Positions 7,118-17,202 of a stretch of DNA of 64,000 nucleotides are shown piece by piece. Within the stretch, counting starts at the first letter, position 1, and each line of letters begins with the position of its first letter. This stretch comes from Caulobacter sp. (lineage in GTDB: Bacteria > Pseudomonadota > Alphaproteobacteria > Caulobacterales > Caulobacteraceae): positions 56,344 to 120,343 of the forward strand of contig JARWZW010000068.1 in NCBI GenBank assembly GCA_029866155.1, written 5' to 3'. Both the position numbers and the translations under genes were made by a program. A model generated the notes under the pieces. The model had not been told where the DNA came from. It saw nothing but the letters and a program-made list of their open reading frames with translations, and ran no database searches.

Positions 7118-7948
7118 CTAGAGTTCGCCACAGGATTGAGGGTCCCCCCGGAATCTCCCCCAGTCTGAAGGTGAGCATCCGGGCGTCATCCAGCCCAGGG
7201 ATGTGTGAGGACGGCTCTCGTTGTAGTGCCGTCGCCACGCCTCGATCTTGGCCCTGGCGTCGGCCAGAGACAAGAACCAATGGGTGTTCAGGCATTCGTC
7301 TCGGAGACGCCCGTTAAAGCTTTCGACGAAGGCGTTTTCGGTAGGTTTGCCCGGCCTGGAGAAGTCCAGGGTCACCCCGTTCTCGTAGGCCCAGCGATCA
7401 AGCGCCCTGGAGATGAACTCGGGGCCTTTGTCGACGCGGATGGTCCTGGGCGCGCCGCGGATTTCGGCGATCCTCTTCATGGCCTCAACGACCTGTTCAC
7501 CTCGAATGCCTTGGTCGACATCGATCGCCAGGGCCTCGCGGGTGAAAGCATCGACTACGGTCAGCGCCCGCAGGCGCCGGCCGTCGAACAGCGCGTCCGA
7601 TACAAAGTCCATCGACCAAAGTTGGTTAGGCGCTCCAGGCCCCGGCTGCCGCTCGCGCCTGGCGGCGGTGACGTGTCGGCGAGGCCGTTGGAGCCGAAGA
7701 CTGAGGCCGTCCTCCCGACAAAGCCGATGGACGCGCTTGTGGTTCACCGGCCACCCCTCGCGGCGCAGCAGAATGTAGTGTTGGAAATAGCCGTACCGCA
7801 TCCGGGTCCAAGCGAGGTCCCGGATGCGCCTGATCACAGGCGTCTGATCGGCCTTGATCGACTGATAGCGCACAGAAGACCGGTCGAACGCCAGGGCGGC
7901 GCAGACGCGCCGCTCGCTGACCCCATGGGTCGATTTCACATACCGCAC
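7118..7948 (-). CDS. IS3-family transposase OrfB (DDE integrase domain)
   Basis: A 276-residue rve-type integrase: an N-terminal HTH_21 region (residues 40-95), then the DDE core. The first Asp is in SMDFVSD, the second in IRVDKGPEF, and the Glu in [13 protein letters not shown]. The usual DNGPEF reads DKGPEF here, which may or may not affect activity. The frame is open upstream to the A7 tract at 7978-7984, so the active transposase is expected as an OrfAB fusion through a -1 frameshift on A-AAA-AAG; the ATG at 7948 is only the first internal Met. Confidence 0.93.
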   Translation of the reverse strand: MRYVKSTHGVSERRVCAALAFDRSSVRYQSIKADQTPVIRRIRDLAWTRMRYGYFQHYILLRREGWPVNHKRVHRLCREDGLSLRLQRPRRHVTAARRERQPGPGAPNQLWSMDFVSDALFDGRRLRALTVVDAFTREALAIDVDQGIRGEQVVEAMKRIAEIRGAPRTIRVDKGPEFISRALDRWAYENGVTLDFSRPGKPTENAFVESFNGRLRDECLNTHWFLSLADARAKIEAWRRHYNESRPHTSLGWMTPGCSPSDWGRFRGDPQSCGEL

Positions 7949-7971
7949 GATCTCGCGCCGCCGACCGGGCC

Positions 7972-8238
7972 TCAGACTTTTTTTGACAGCACCTCCTGAA
8001 GGATATGCTTGTCCAGGCTGAGATCCGCCACAAGCTGCTTGAGCTTACGGTTCTCCTCCTCGAGCTGTTTAAGCCGCCGCAGTTCGCTTACGCCCAGGCC
8101 GCCATACTTCTGCTTCCAACGGTAGAACGTCTGCTCCGATATCCCCATCCGGCGGATTACCTCCGCCACCGGCGTACCGGTCTCCGCCTGCTTCAAGGCG
8201 AAGGACATCTGCTCCTCGGTAAACTTGCTCTTCTTCAC
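7972..8238 (-). CDS. IS3-family transposase OrfA (helix-turn-helix)
   Basis: An 88-residue OrfA starting [19 protein letters not shown] with the HTH_Tnp_1 helix-turn-helix ([17 protein letters not shown]) and a C-terminal leucine-zipper-like coiled coil ([22 protein letters not shown]). The GTG at 8238 is preferred because GGAG stands six bases upstream and IS407-group OrfA proteins begin MKKSKF; an upstream GTG at 8265 is less likely. The gene ends just after the A7 slippery tract used to make OrfAB. Confidence 0.93.
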   Translation of the reverse strand: MKKSKFTEEQMSFALKQAETGTPVAEVIRRMGISEQTFYRWKQKYGGLGVSELRRLKQLEEENRKLKQLVADLSLDKHILQEVLSKKV

Positions 8239-8316
8239 GGCCTGCTCCTTCCTCGCGGGGGTCACATTGCCGGAAAACTCACATTTTGCCTGGAGTAGAA
8301 TAACGGGGAGGCGTCA

Positions 8317-8681
8317 CCTGCAGTGCCTCTGGGAACTCCGCCTATCTGCCGGAGACCATAAATCAGAGAGTCGCCAAGGCTCATGGCGATAAGACCGGAC
8401 TCTATCCAAGATTGACCTTCGCGATGAAGGGCCTGTTCGGCACAGGGACATACTTCAGAGTTGGTCCAAAATGCCGTCCTGTTTGACCAGGGTGCCGATT
8501 GACGCCTGCGCTTCAAAGAGTGGCATGGCGGCAGTCAATAGGGGAGGCCGTCGGCCGGTCAGCATTCTTTCCTTCCCACGCCTGGCTGGTGAATCATCTG
8601 CGTTAAACCTGCTATGGACGATCAGCCATCCTAGGATGGTGCTGTAGTTTCACACTTTCTGCGGGGCCTAACAGACGGGCA
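8317..8681. other. Intergenic region between the IS and the VIT gene
   Basis: It contains the right fragment of the IS-split frame up to 8486, then about 195 bases without a supported gene. A perfect 14-bp palindrome lies near its right end (annotated separately). Confidence 0.5.
8626..8639. promoter_or_regulatory. Perfect palindrome CCATCCTAGGATGG upstream of the VIT transporter gene
   Basis: A 14-bp perfect inverted repeat 42 bases upstream of the ATG at 8682, a suitable position for a dimeric repressor. It does not match the iron-control (ICE) or Fur boxes I know. Confidence 0.35.
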
Positions 8682-9395
8682 ATGTCACCAATGCTCTCTC
8701 GATCGATCCGACACCCTGAACGCCACCTCGTCGCTCGGATCGGTTGGCTTCGCGCAGCCGTCCTGGGGGCCAATGATGGCCTAGTCTCCACCGCCAGCCT
8801 GATCGTCGGGGTCGCGGCGGCCAATTCCGGAAAGGGCGGCATCCTGATCGCCGGGGTCGCTGGCCTGGTGGCCGGCGCCATGTCGATGGCGGCAGGCGAA
8901 TATGTTTCGGTCAGTTCCCAGTCAGACACGGAAAAGGCGGATCTGGCGCGGGAGACTGCGGAACTGGCGGCAGACCCTGACGCTGAGACGCGGGAGCTGG
9001 CGGCCATCTATGTCGCCCGGGGGGTCGAGGCGGAGCTGGCAGCGCAGGTGGCGACTCAACTGATGGCCAGAGATGCCCTCGGGGCTCACGCCCGTGATGA
9101 GTTGGGCATTTCGGAGTTCACGACAGCCCGGCCGATCCAGGCCGCCTTCACCTCCGCCGCGACCTTTTCCGTCGGAGCCGCCCTGCCCCTGATCATTGTC
9201 TTGTTGGCCCCCCTGTCCGGTCTGCCCTACTGGGTGTCAGGCTCCGCCCTCGCCGGACTCATGCTGCTCGGGGGATTGGGCGCCAGGGCCGGGGGCGCGC
9301 CTGTGGCCCGGTCCGTGATGAGGGTCGCCTTCTGGGGCGCCTTCGCAATGGGCCTCACAGCCGGTATCGGCAAGTTGTTCGGGGCGGTCGTCTAG
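8682..9395 (+). CDS. VIT1/CCC1-family membrane transporter (iron/manganese)
   Basis: A 237-residue VIT-family protein. It has the typical GANDGLVSTASLIVGVAAA first helix (residues 29-47), a second helix with GAMSMAAGEYVSVSSQSDTE, the charged cytoplasmic metal-binding helical segment (85-145), and three C-terminal membrane helices. The family exports or sequesters Fe2+/Mn2+ using proton exchange. The metal cannot be read from sequence. The ATG at 8682 and one at 8691 are both possible. The TAG stop is the first triplet of the 116-bp repeat that follows. Confidence 0.9.
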   Translation: MSPMLSRSIRHPERHLVARIGWLRAAVLGANDGLVSTASLIVGVAAANSGKGGILIAGVAGLVAGAMSMAAGEYVSVSSQSDTEKADLARETAELAADPDAETRELAAIYVARGVEAELAAQVATQLMARDALGAHARDELGISEFTTARPIQAAFTSAATFSVGAALPLIIVLLAPLSGLPYWVSGSALAGLMLLGGLGARAGGAPVARSVMRVAFWGAFAMGLTAGIGKLFGAVV

Positions 9396-9508
9396 AGCAT
9401 GCTCCGATAAGCGTAAAGCGGTTATCGGATCGAATAATTCCATACCTCTCTGAATAAGAACATGTTTCTCCGTTATGATCAGTTCGATCACAACGAAACA
9501 GGCCCTAG
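9393..9508 (+). repeat. 116-bp dispersed double-hairpin repeat, copy 1
   Basis: Begins TAGAGCATGCTCCGATAAG and ends CAGGCCCTAG. It is built of two imperfect hairpins, the first about 52 bases (arms TAGAGCATG.../ATCGGATCGA...) and the second about 53. It is the most diverged of three copies in the window. Its first three bases are the stop codon of the VIT gene. A shadow frame starting inside it runs in phase into the HAD gene but is not used here as the start. Confidence 0.9.
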
Positions 9509-9542
9509 CATCGCCAGTCCGTTCAGATCGGACTTCAGCACC

Positions 9543-10235
9543 GTGGAGGCTCCCATCTTCAAGACCGTCGCATTCGATCTGGATGGAACATTGGCCGATA
9601 CCGGACCCGATCTGGCCGCCGCGCTCAACTGCGCCCTCGCCTATCTTGATCGCCCGCCCCAAGCGCTGGAGATCGTCCGCGCCATGATTGGCCATGGCAC
9701 CCGCGCGCTGTTGCAGCGAGGCCTGACGGCAACCGGCGACTGCTCCGAGGCCCTGATCGACACCGCCTATCCGGTCCTGATGCGATTCTACGAAGACCAT
9801 ATCTGCGACCTGACCCGGCCCTATCCCGGACTGGAGAAGGCGCTGGACCAACTGTCCGGGGCCGGCGTCGCCTTGGCGATCTGCACCAACAAGCCACTTT
9901 ATCTGACCAAGGCCCTGATCGGCGCCCTGGGCTGGAGCGGTCGGTTCGCTTCCGTCGTCGGGGGGGATAGTCTGGCGGTCAGCAAGCCTGATCCCGCCCC
10001 GCTGATTGAGGCCATCTCCCGGGCGTCAGGCGGGCCAGCGGCCTTCGTGGGCGATTCCATCGTCGACGTCCTGACTGCCCAGGCTGCAAGGATCCCCTGT
10101 ATCGCCGTCAGTTTCGGGTTCGCGGACCGGCCGGTCGGGGAACTTGGGGCAGATCTCGTGATCGACCACTATGACTCGCTCCTGCCCGGTTTGGGTGGGC
10201 TTTTCTCTTCCGGCGAGCCAGTCCTGACCTGTTAG
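9543..10235 (+). CDS. gph: HAD-family hydrolase, probable phosphoglycolate phosphatase
   Basis: A 230-residue HAD subfamily IA protein. Motif I is FDLDGTLADTGPDL (nucleophile and acid Asp near the N-terminus), motif II ICTNK, motif III the Lys of SKPDP, and motif IV AFVGDSIVD. The helical cap lies between motifs I and II, and the length fits Gph, which removes phosphate from 2-phosphoglycolate arising in DNA repair. I choose GTG at 9543 because the frame farther upstream is the 116-bp repeat; the ribosome site is weak, so the start is uncertain. Confidence 0.85.
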   Translation: MEAPIFKTVAFDLDGTLADTGPDLAAALNCALAYLDRPPQALEIVRAMIGHGTRALLQRGLTATGDCSEALIDTAYPVLMRFYEDHICDLTRPYPGLEKALDQLSGAGVALAICTNKPLYLTKALIGALGWSGRFASVVGGDSLAVSKPDPAPLIEAISRASGGPAAFVGDSIVDVLTAQAARIPCIAVSFGFADRPVGELGADLVIDHYDSLLPGLGGLFSSGEPVLTC

Positions 10236-10282
10236 CCGCCCCGGATCGGGATCGGGCTGAAGATCCTTTTACAGCGAGGCCT

Positions 10283-11770
10283 TCAGACCACCTGCAGGGA
10301 TTTCAGCACAGGGAGTTCCTCCTGCTGAAACCGGAGCGCCCGCTGGCGCATTTCGGCCTGCTCGGATCCAGTCCCGGGAGCGAGACCCTGGACCATGGCT
10401 TCCGGGGCCTGGCCATTGACGATGGCCGCCAGGAAGACCTGCTCGGAAGGCGGCAGCGGAACTCCGCATCCGGTTACAGGAGAAGCCAGGGCCGCCACAG
10501 GTCGCCCAGCAAGGGCCGATCGAAGAGCGGCATGATTGAATCGATCCGTAGCGACCCTGCGCCGGGCGTCTCCGTCCGAGGACAGGGCCGGGTGAACATA
10601 GTCCAGAGCGCAAAGGACCCCCACGGCCTGTTCGAGATGCCGTCGCTCCAGAGCGACGAGACCAGACCTGGATGACAGGGCCTCCAGGATCTCCGGCCCG
10701 TCGACCAGGGCGTCCAGCACCGCATCAAAGACCTTGGGGGTGAGGTCGAATTCCCCGCCTGGGGCTTTGAACTTCAAGGGACAATTGCTGCGTGGCCGCG
10801 CCAGGGCGAAGCGTCTCCGGGCGAACCAGGCCGAGATATCGGTAGAGGCCAGACCAGGGACTCGCCGGCCATAGAGATCCCGCCTGAAGCGGCGGTCGAG
10901 CAGGAAATCCCGGACGACCTGAGACGCTGAAGGCGCGCCGGGTAGATTCAGCATGGCCTGTTGGCCCGGTGTGAGGTTGAACTGATCGAATCCATCCATC
11001 AGCCGCGCAGACGCCAGGAAGCTCAGCTTGGCCGGCAACAGTGCATCAGCCACCTCGTCCTGATAGAAAAGCCCCCACTGGTCATTGAGATACTCATGGG
11101 CCAGATAGGCGCGGTCCTGCTTGGCCAGATGGTCGAGTATCGCTCCCACATGGGGCGCCCCGGTAAAGAAGCCCGCCCCCGCGTCCCGCATGGCCCTGGC
11201 GTAGCTGAAAGCCTGTTCGACCCGGGCCTCTGCCGGCGCCGCCATGTTGGTCACGCCCAACTTCAATAGCCGACGCAGGGGGGCTACCCGGGACCAGCCC
11301 GGCAGACAGTTGTAGCTGATGAAGACCAGTCCGCCCGCCTTCAGCCTTCGCCGGATCAGTTCGATGATGTAGTGGCGATTTTCCGGGCTGACCCAGGACC
11401 AGATCCCATGCAGTGCGATGATGTCAAAGTCCGGCATCTCAGTTTCGGCAAGCTCTTCGAAACTCGCTTCCAGGAAGATGACATTGTCGATTGAGGCGGC
11501 TTGGGCGGTGGCCCGGGCATTGGCGATATGGGCCGGATTGAAGTCGTTGGCCCAGAACTGGCCTTGCGGATTGGCGGCTGCCAGCAAAGCGGACGAAAAG
11601 CCGTTGCCGCAGCCCAACTCCAGATAGGTAAAGGGCTGGTCCGGATCGAGGACCTTTCGGCCGGCCAGACTGGCCGCCATCGCCAGATTGAGGGGCGCCA
11701 GATCCGGATAATAGCCGTGGGTGTACTCCACGTCGACGACATAGCCGCCCGTCCATGACTCATCGGCCAA
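10283..11770 (-). CDS. Class I SAM-dependent methyltransferase with C-terminal regulatory domain
   Basis: A 495-residue protein. Residues 1-180 are a Rossmann methyltransferase with motif I YLELGCGNGFSSALLAAANP, DFNPAHIANAR and DIIALHGIWSWVSPENR. The remainder (about 200-495) matches the 'methyltransferase regulatory domain' architecture, with a helical QQAMLNLPGAPSASQVVRDFLL section. The substrate is unknown; related proteins sit near surface-polysaccharide or flagellin genes. I choose TTG at 11770 (LADESWTGGYV) because GGGAG stands seven bases upstream; the TTG at 11797 has no such site. Confidence 0.82.
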   Translation of the reverse strand: MADESWTGGYVVDVEYTHGYYPDLAPLNLAMAASLAGRKVLDPDQPFTYLELGCGNGFSSALLAAANPQGQFWANDFNPAHIANARATAQAASIDNVIFLEASFEELAETEMPDFDIIALHGIWSWVSPENRHYIIELIRRRLKAGGLVFISYNCLPGWSRVAPLRRLLKLGVTNMAAPAEARVEQAFSYARAMRDAGAGFFTGAPHVGAILDHLAKQDRAYLAHEYLNDQWGLFYQDEVADALLPAKLSFLASARLMDGFDQFNLTPGQQAMLNLPGAPSASQVVRDFLLDRRFRRDLYGRRVPGLASTDISAWFARRRFALARPRSNCPLKFKAPGGEFDLTPKVFDAVLDALVDGPEILEALSSRSGLVALERRHLEQAVGVLCALDYVHPALSSDGDARRRVATDRFNHAALRSALAGRPVAALASPVTGCGVPLPPSEQVFLAAIVNGQAPEAMVQGLAPGTGSEQAEMRQRALRFQQEELPVLKSLQVV

Positions 11771-12080
11771 GGGGTGTCTCCCGCCAGGCGGCGCCAAAGG
11801 AAATCAGTGGGACGCCAGCCCTATTGCTGGCCGCTCTGAATGAGCTTGATCGCGCTGTCCGGAAGATCGAACAGGCGATCAAAGTCTCTGTTTGAAGGTT
11901 CCGGCGCGCGACACCAAAACACGACCAAACGTCTTCAACGCCGTCGATGACGGCGAATGATCCGGCTGGCCCGAGGCGGTCCTGCATTCTGGAGACCTGC
12001 AACCGTTTTGACCTCCAGTTTGGCCTGCCACGGTTCAGGGCGATCAGGCCTGAACGTGTCGCAGGACACGGACAAGAGCC
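11771..12080. other. Intergenic region between guaA and the methyltransferase gene
   Basis: No supported gene. Two hairpins lie just past the guaA stop: GTTCAGG/CCTGAAC (12034-12040 with 12050-12056) and GTGTC/GACAC (12057-12061 with 12066-12070). They may end guaA transcription, although no T tract follows. Confidence 0.4.
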
Positions 12081-13634
12081 CTATTCCCACTCGATGGTCC
12101 CGGGCGGTTTGCTGGTGACGTCATAGACCACCCGGTTTACACCCCGGACCTCGTTGATGATCCGCGTGGCGGTGCGGCCAAGCACTTCCCAGGGAAACTC
12201 GAAAAAATCGGCTGTCATGCCGTCCGTAGAGGTTACAGCGCGCAGGGCCAGGACATTCTCGTAGGTGCGGGCGTCGCCCATGACCCCCACAGTCTTGACT
12301 GGCAACAGCACGGCGAAAGCCTGCCAGATCTGGTCGTAAAGCCCGGCCTTTCGGATTTCATCCAGATAGATGGCGTCCGCCTGCTGAAGGACTGTCACCT
12401 TCTCGGGTGTGATTTCGCCGGGTATGCGGATGGCAAGGCCTGGCCCCGGAAACGGATGGCGGCCGACAAAATCGGGGTGCAGTCCCAGTTCGACGCCCAG
12501 GACGCGGACCTCGTCCTTGAACAGCTCACGCAACGGCTCCACCAGCTTCAGCTTCATATAATCGGGCAGGCCCCCGACATTGTGGTGGCTCTTGATGACG
12601 GCGCTCGGGCCGCCACGGGCCGAAACGCTCTCGACCACATCCGGATAGAGGGTGCCCTGGGCGAGAAACTGGGCGCCATCCACCTTGGCGGCTTCCCGGT
12701 CGAAGACCTCGATGAAAAGTCGGCCGATCGTCTTTCGCTTGGTCTCGGGGTCGGAAACCCCGGCCAGGGCCCCCAGGAAATCCGCTGAGGCGTCAACATG
12801 AACCAGCGGAATATTGTAGTGGTTCTTGAACAGGCTGACGACCTGCTCGCTTTCGCCCGACCGCATCAGGCCGGTGTCGACATAGACGCAGGTCAGCTGG
12901 TCGCCGATCGCCTCATGAATCAGAACCGCGGCGACTGAGCTGTCGACACCGCCCGACAGGCCGCAGATGACCCGGGCGTCGCCGACCTGCGCCCGGATAC
13001 GGGCGATGGCTTCGTCCTTGAAGGCCGCCATGGTCCAGTCGCCGGACAGGCCTGCGATCCGGTGGGTAAAATTGCGGATCAGGGTTGCGCCCCTGGGCGT
13101 ATGGGCGACTTCAGGATGGAACTGAACGCCGTAGAAGCGGCGGGCAGGGTCAGCAATGACCGCAAATGGCGACCCCGGCGAGGTCGCCAGGACGTCGAAC
13201 CCGGGCGGAATGGCGGTAATCTTGTCACCATGGCTCATCCAGACGGTTTCGCGGTCACCGATCTGGCCTAGCCCCTCGAGCAGATCATTCGTCTGGCGGA
13301 TCTCGATCTCGGCCCGGCCAAACTCGCGAGTGTGGCCGCTTTCGACCGTCCCGCCCAGCTGGGCGCACATCGTCATTTCGCCGTAGCAGATGCCCAGGAC
13401 CGGCACCCCCAGCTCGAACAGCCTCGGCAGGGCGCGGGGCGTCTCGTCCTCATGCGCGCTGGCTGGACCTCCCGACAGGATCACCGCCGCCGGGGCGAAG
13501 CTGTCCAGGATGGCCTCGATCTTGTCGTAGGGATGAATTTCGCAATAGACGCCGCTCTCCCGCACCCGGCGCGCAATCAGCTGGGTCACCTGGCTGCCGA
13601 AATCGACAATGAGAACGGACTGGTGCGTGGTCAT
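12081..13634 (-). CDS. guaA: GMP synthase (glutamine-hydrolysing)
   Basis: A 517-residue GuaA that converts XMP to GMP using ATP and glutamine. The N-terminal class I amidotransferase contains the Cys in VLGICYGEM and the His-Glu in [10 protein letters not shown]. The ATP-pyrophosphatase P-loop is [15 protein letters not shown]. The C-terminal dimerisation domain ends with the family's usual GTIEWE. The amidotransferase elbow reads GICYGEM where homologs often have GEQ. The ATG overlaps the TGA of the upstream methyltransferase gene by four bases, so it is the last gene of a guaB-rsmB-guaA unit. Confidence 0.98.
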   Translation of the reverse strand: MTTHQSVLIVDFGSQVTQLIARRVRESGVYCEIHPYDKIEAILDSFAPAAVILSGGPASAHEDETPRALPRLFELGVPVLGICYGEMTMCAQLGGTVESGHTREFGRAEIEIRQTNDLLEGLGQIGDRETVWMSHGDKITAIPPGFDVLATSPGSPFAVIADPARRFYGVQFHPEVAHTPRGATLIRNFTHRIAGLSGDWTMAAFKDEAIARIRAQVGDARVICGLSGGVDSSVAAVLIHEAIGDQLTCVYVDTGLMRSGESEQVVSLFKNHYNIPLVHVDASADFLGALAGVSDPETKRKTIGRLFIEVFDREAAKVDGAQFLAQGTLYPDVVESVSARGGPSAVIKSHHNVGGLPDYMKLKLVEPLRELFKDEVRVLGVELGLHPDFVGRHPFPGPGLAIRIPGEITPEKVTVLQQADAIYLDEIRKAGLYDQIWQAFAVLLPVKTVGVMGDARTYENVLALRAVTSTDGMTADFFEFPWEVLGRTATRIINEVRGVNRVVYDVTSKPPGTIEWE

Positions 13635-14896
13635 GGCTTACGATCCAGAAGGGCGACGAAGAAGCCGTCCGTGCCGGCTGTCCTGGGGGTGAGGCGCAGG
13701 AATCCCTGCGGTGTGAGAAATGACGAAAACATCTCGATCTTCCGAACCTTGAATTCCGGCGCGCGGCCGACAAAGGCGGCGATCTGGTCTTCGTTCTCCT
13801 CGGCGAAAAACGAGCATGTCACATAGATCAGACGCCCGCCTGGCCGGACGAAAACACTCGCCTGATCAAGCACCTTGCGCTGTTCGTTCAGGCGCCGCTG
13901 AAGGGCGTCCGGGGTCAGGCGCCACTTGGCGTCGGGATGGCGGCGCCAGGTGCCGGATCCTGAACAGGGGGCATCCACGAACACCAGGTCCAACTCGCCT
14001 TCAAGGCCCTTCAGCGGCTCCTTGTTGAGGGGCGTCCGCAGTTCCAGGTTGCTCACCCCGGCCCGGGTCGCCCGGGGAATGATGTCGGTCATCCGCCGAG
14101 CGTCGCTGTCATAAGCATACAGACGGCCGGTGTTTCCCATGGCCGCCGCCAGCGCCAGGGTCTTGCCGCCGCCGCCGGCGCAGTAGTCCAGAACCGACTG
14201 GTTGCGGATATCCCCGGCGCAGGCCGCCGCCATCTGGCTCCCCAGGTCCTGGACCTCGAACCAGCCCATGGCGAACGACGGGTGAATCTCGACGGAGGCG
14301 GCACGTTCCGCCGCAGCCGGCGCCGGCACCCGAAGGGCATCAGGCAATTGGCCAGCAGGCTCAGCTCCCATGCCTTCCAGCGCTTTCAGAACGTCGAAGG
14401 CGTCGCTTTTCAGCCGATTGACCCGCAGGTCCACCGGCGCCCGCTGGGCAAACGCAATGCCCTCTTCGATCCGGTGCTGACCATAGGTGCGCGCCATGCT
14501 GGCATCGATCCAGTCGGGATAGTCACCCTGGACGTCCGCCTTTGCGCCCTTCAGGCTGGCCGGGGCCGACAGGGCTGAGGCCTCTCTCTCCGAAAGGGGC
14601 GCTGGCCCGTGGGGGTCCTCGCAGGCCGCGGCAATGCGCTCCATATCCCAGTCCCAGACCCAGCGAAGCGCCGCGAGACACCGGCTGCGATTGCTTTCGG
14701 CGCCCATCATGTGGGCAAGCGACCGGCTGCGACGCAACACGTCCAGCGCTAGGCCCGAGACAAAGGCTCGGTCCTTGGAACCGGCGTATCGGGCGCCGTC
14801 GCTCCAGGTCTTCAGGGCCTGACGGATGGGCTTGTGGCGCGTGTCGATGTCATCCAGAACCTGGATGGCCGCCGCGATGCGTCCGCCGTCTCTCAC
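13631..14896 (-). CDS. RsmB/NOP-family RNA (cytosine-5) methyltransferase
   Basis: A 421-residue protein with an N-terminal NusB-like helical region (residues 1-150) and a C-terminal Rossmann methyltransferase. Motif I is [19 protein letters not shown], motif [20 protein letters not shown] with the release Cys, and motif [15 protein letters not shown] with the catalytic Cys. It methylates C5 of cytosine in rRNA or tRNA; the exact site is unknown. The start is GTG at 14896, 10 bases after guaB, and the end overlaps guaA. It is therefore co-expressed with GMP synthesis. Confidence 0.92.
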   Translation of the reverse strand: MRDGGRIAAAIQVLDDIDTRHKPIRQALKTWSDGARYAGSKDRAFVSGLALDVLRRSRSLAHMMGAESNRSRCLAALRWVWDWDMERIAAACEDPHGPAPLSEREASALSAPASLKGAKADVQGDYPDWIDASMARTYGQHRIEEGIAFAQRAPVDLRVNRLKSDAFDVLKALEGMGAEPAGQLPDALRVPAPAAAERAASVEIHPSFAMGWFEVQDLGSQMAAACAGDIRNQSVLDYCAGGGGKTLALAAAMGNTGRLYAYDSDARRMTDIIPRATRAGVSNLELRTPLNKEPLKGLEGELDLVFVDAPCSGSGTWRRHPDAKWRLTPDALQRRLNEQRKVLDQASVFVRPGGRLIYVTCSFFAEENEDQIAAFVGRAPEFKVRKIEMFSSFLTPQGFLRLTPRTAGTDGFFVALLDRKP

Positions 14897-14906
14897 AATA
14901 TCACCG

Positions 14907-16418
<1,512 letters not shown>

Positions 16419-16494
16419 TCAACGGGCTGTATTGCGATCGCACCGGACGCCCCCGCGTCTGCGGCGCCCCGCCTGATGCCGGGGGATCGGGGAC

Positions 16495-17202
16495 CTAGCC
16501 CTTGAAACCCGTCGCCACCAGAAAGACCTCGGAACTGTCCGCCCGGCTGGCCTTGGGCTTGATGTGCTGAACCTTCTGGAAATGCAGCTTCAGCTCGGCG
16601 ATCACAGCGGCGGTTTCCCCCCCCTGGAACGCCTTGGCGACAAAAGCGCCGCCCGGCTTAAGGACGGACACGGCGAAGGTCACCGCAAGTTCGATCAGGC
16701 CGACGATCCGGATATGGTCGGTTTCACGGTGCCCCACGGTGTTGGGCGCCATGTCCGAAAGAACGATGTCCGGGGCGCCGCCCAGCCGCTCGATCAGCAG
16801 GGGCCCGCAGGCGGGGTCCGTGAAATCCATCTGTATCATCTCGGCCGGGTCCAGCGGATCGACCGGCAGCAGGTCCACGCCCACTACCCGGCCGGCGCCC
16901 CGTTCAAGAGCGATCTGGATCCAGCCACCGGGCGCGCAGCCCAGGTCCACGATCCGGCATCCGCGCTTGATTAGCTTCATGCGATCGTCGATTTCCGACA
17001 GCTTGAAGGCGGCACGGCTCCGGTAGCCCTTGGCGCGGGCCTCCGCCGAAAACGGATCATTGATCTGCCGCTCCAGCCAGGCCTGCTGGGAAGGTGTTCG
17101 ACGATAGGCCGTTTTCAGCCGGGCGGGCTTGTGGCGCCCGGCGTCCAGCCCTGCGGTCGGCAGGCGCACCATACGGCGGCGGGGTGGTTCTTCATCGGTC
17201 AT
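16495..17202 (-). CDS. rlmE: 23S rRNA (uridine-2'-O)-methyltransferase RlmE (FtsJ)
   Basis: A 235-residue FtsJ-family enzyme that methylates U2552 of 23S rRNA. It shows YRSRAAFKL with the first catalytic Lys, the SAM motif IVDLGCAPGGWIQ, the catalytic Asp in DIVLSDMAPN, the second Lys in AFVAKAFQGG, and the Glu in SSEVFLVATGFKG. The tetrad K-D-K-E is complete. The arginine-rich 40-residue N-terminus is common in alphaproteobacteria. Its ATG overlaps the stop of the ppx/gppA gene by four bases. Confidence 0.96.
   Translation of the reverse strand: MTDEEPPRRRMVRLPTAGLDAGRHKPARLKTAYRRTPSQQAWLERQINDPFSAEARAKGYRSRAAFKLSEIDDRMKLIKRGCRIVDLGCAPGGWIQIALERGAGRVVGVDLLPVDPLDPAEMIQMDFTDPACGPLLIERLGGAPDIVLSDMAPNTVGHRETDHIRIVGLIELAVTFAVSVLKPGGAFVAKAFQGGETAAVIAELKLHFQKVQHIKPKASRADSSEVFLVATGFKG

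Larger units (their letters stand above)
7082..8316 (-). mobile_element. Complete IS3-family (IS407-group-like) insertion sequence, 1,235 bp
   Basis: The element has orfA and orfB on the minus strand and ends that begin TGACG on both sides. The right end (7082 inward) reads TGACGTGCCCCCC and the left end (8316 inward) TGACGCCTCCCCG, each followed by a TCCAG core. It is flanked by a direct duplication of CCTG (7078-7081 and 8317-8320). A 4-bp duplication fits the IS407 group. The element looks intact. A relic of a related left end lies at 5788-5861. Confidence 0.92.
7041..8486 (+). pseudogene. Open frame split by the IS insertion
   Basis: If the IS (7082-8316) and one CCTG copy are removed, the frame ending at 7081 joins in phase to 8321-8486. 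The joined frame gives about 70 residues and includes ACSASGNSAYLPETINQ and GLYPRLTFAMKGLFGTGTYF, ending at TGA 8484-8486. The left side is bounded by a TGA at 7038-7040; a GTG lies at 7056. The composition is host-like, in contrast to the AT-rich DNA just to the left. I do not recognise the protein. It is either a small gene inactivated by the IS or the tail of a larger gene already cut by the AT-rich island. Confidence 0.35.

Noticed and set aside
5788..8316. Composite transposon with two complete IS copies
   Set aside because: The left copy is only a solo left end that is not identical to the right copy, and no transposase is present there.
8262..8516. 84-codon minus-strand frame beside the IS
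   Set aside because: It runs across the IS end, has no ribosome site and no coherent composition; the opposite frame is the better candidate.
11760..12002. 80-codon minus-strand frame between guaA and the methyltransferase
   Set aside because: No ribosome site, no family similarity, and it overlaps the start region of the methyltransferase gene.
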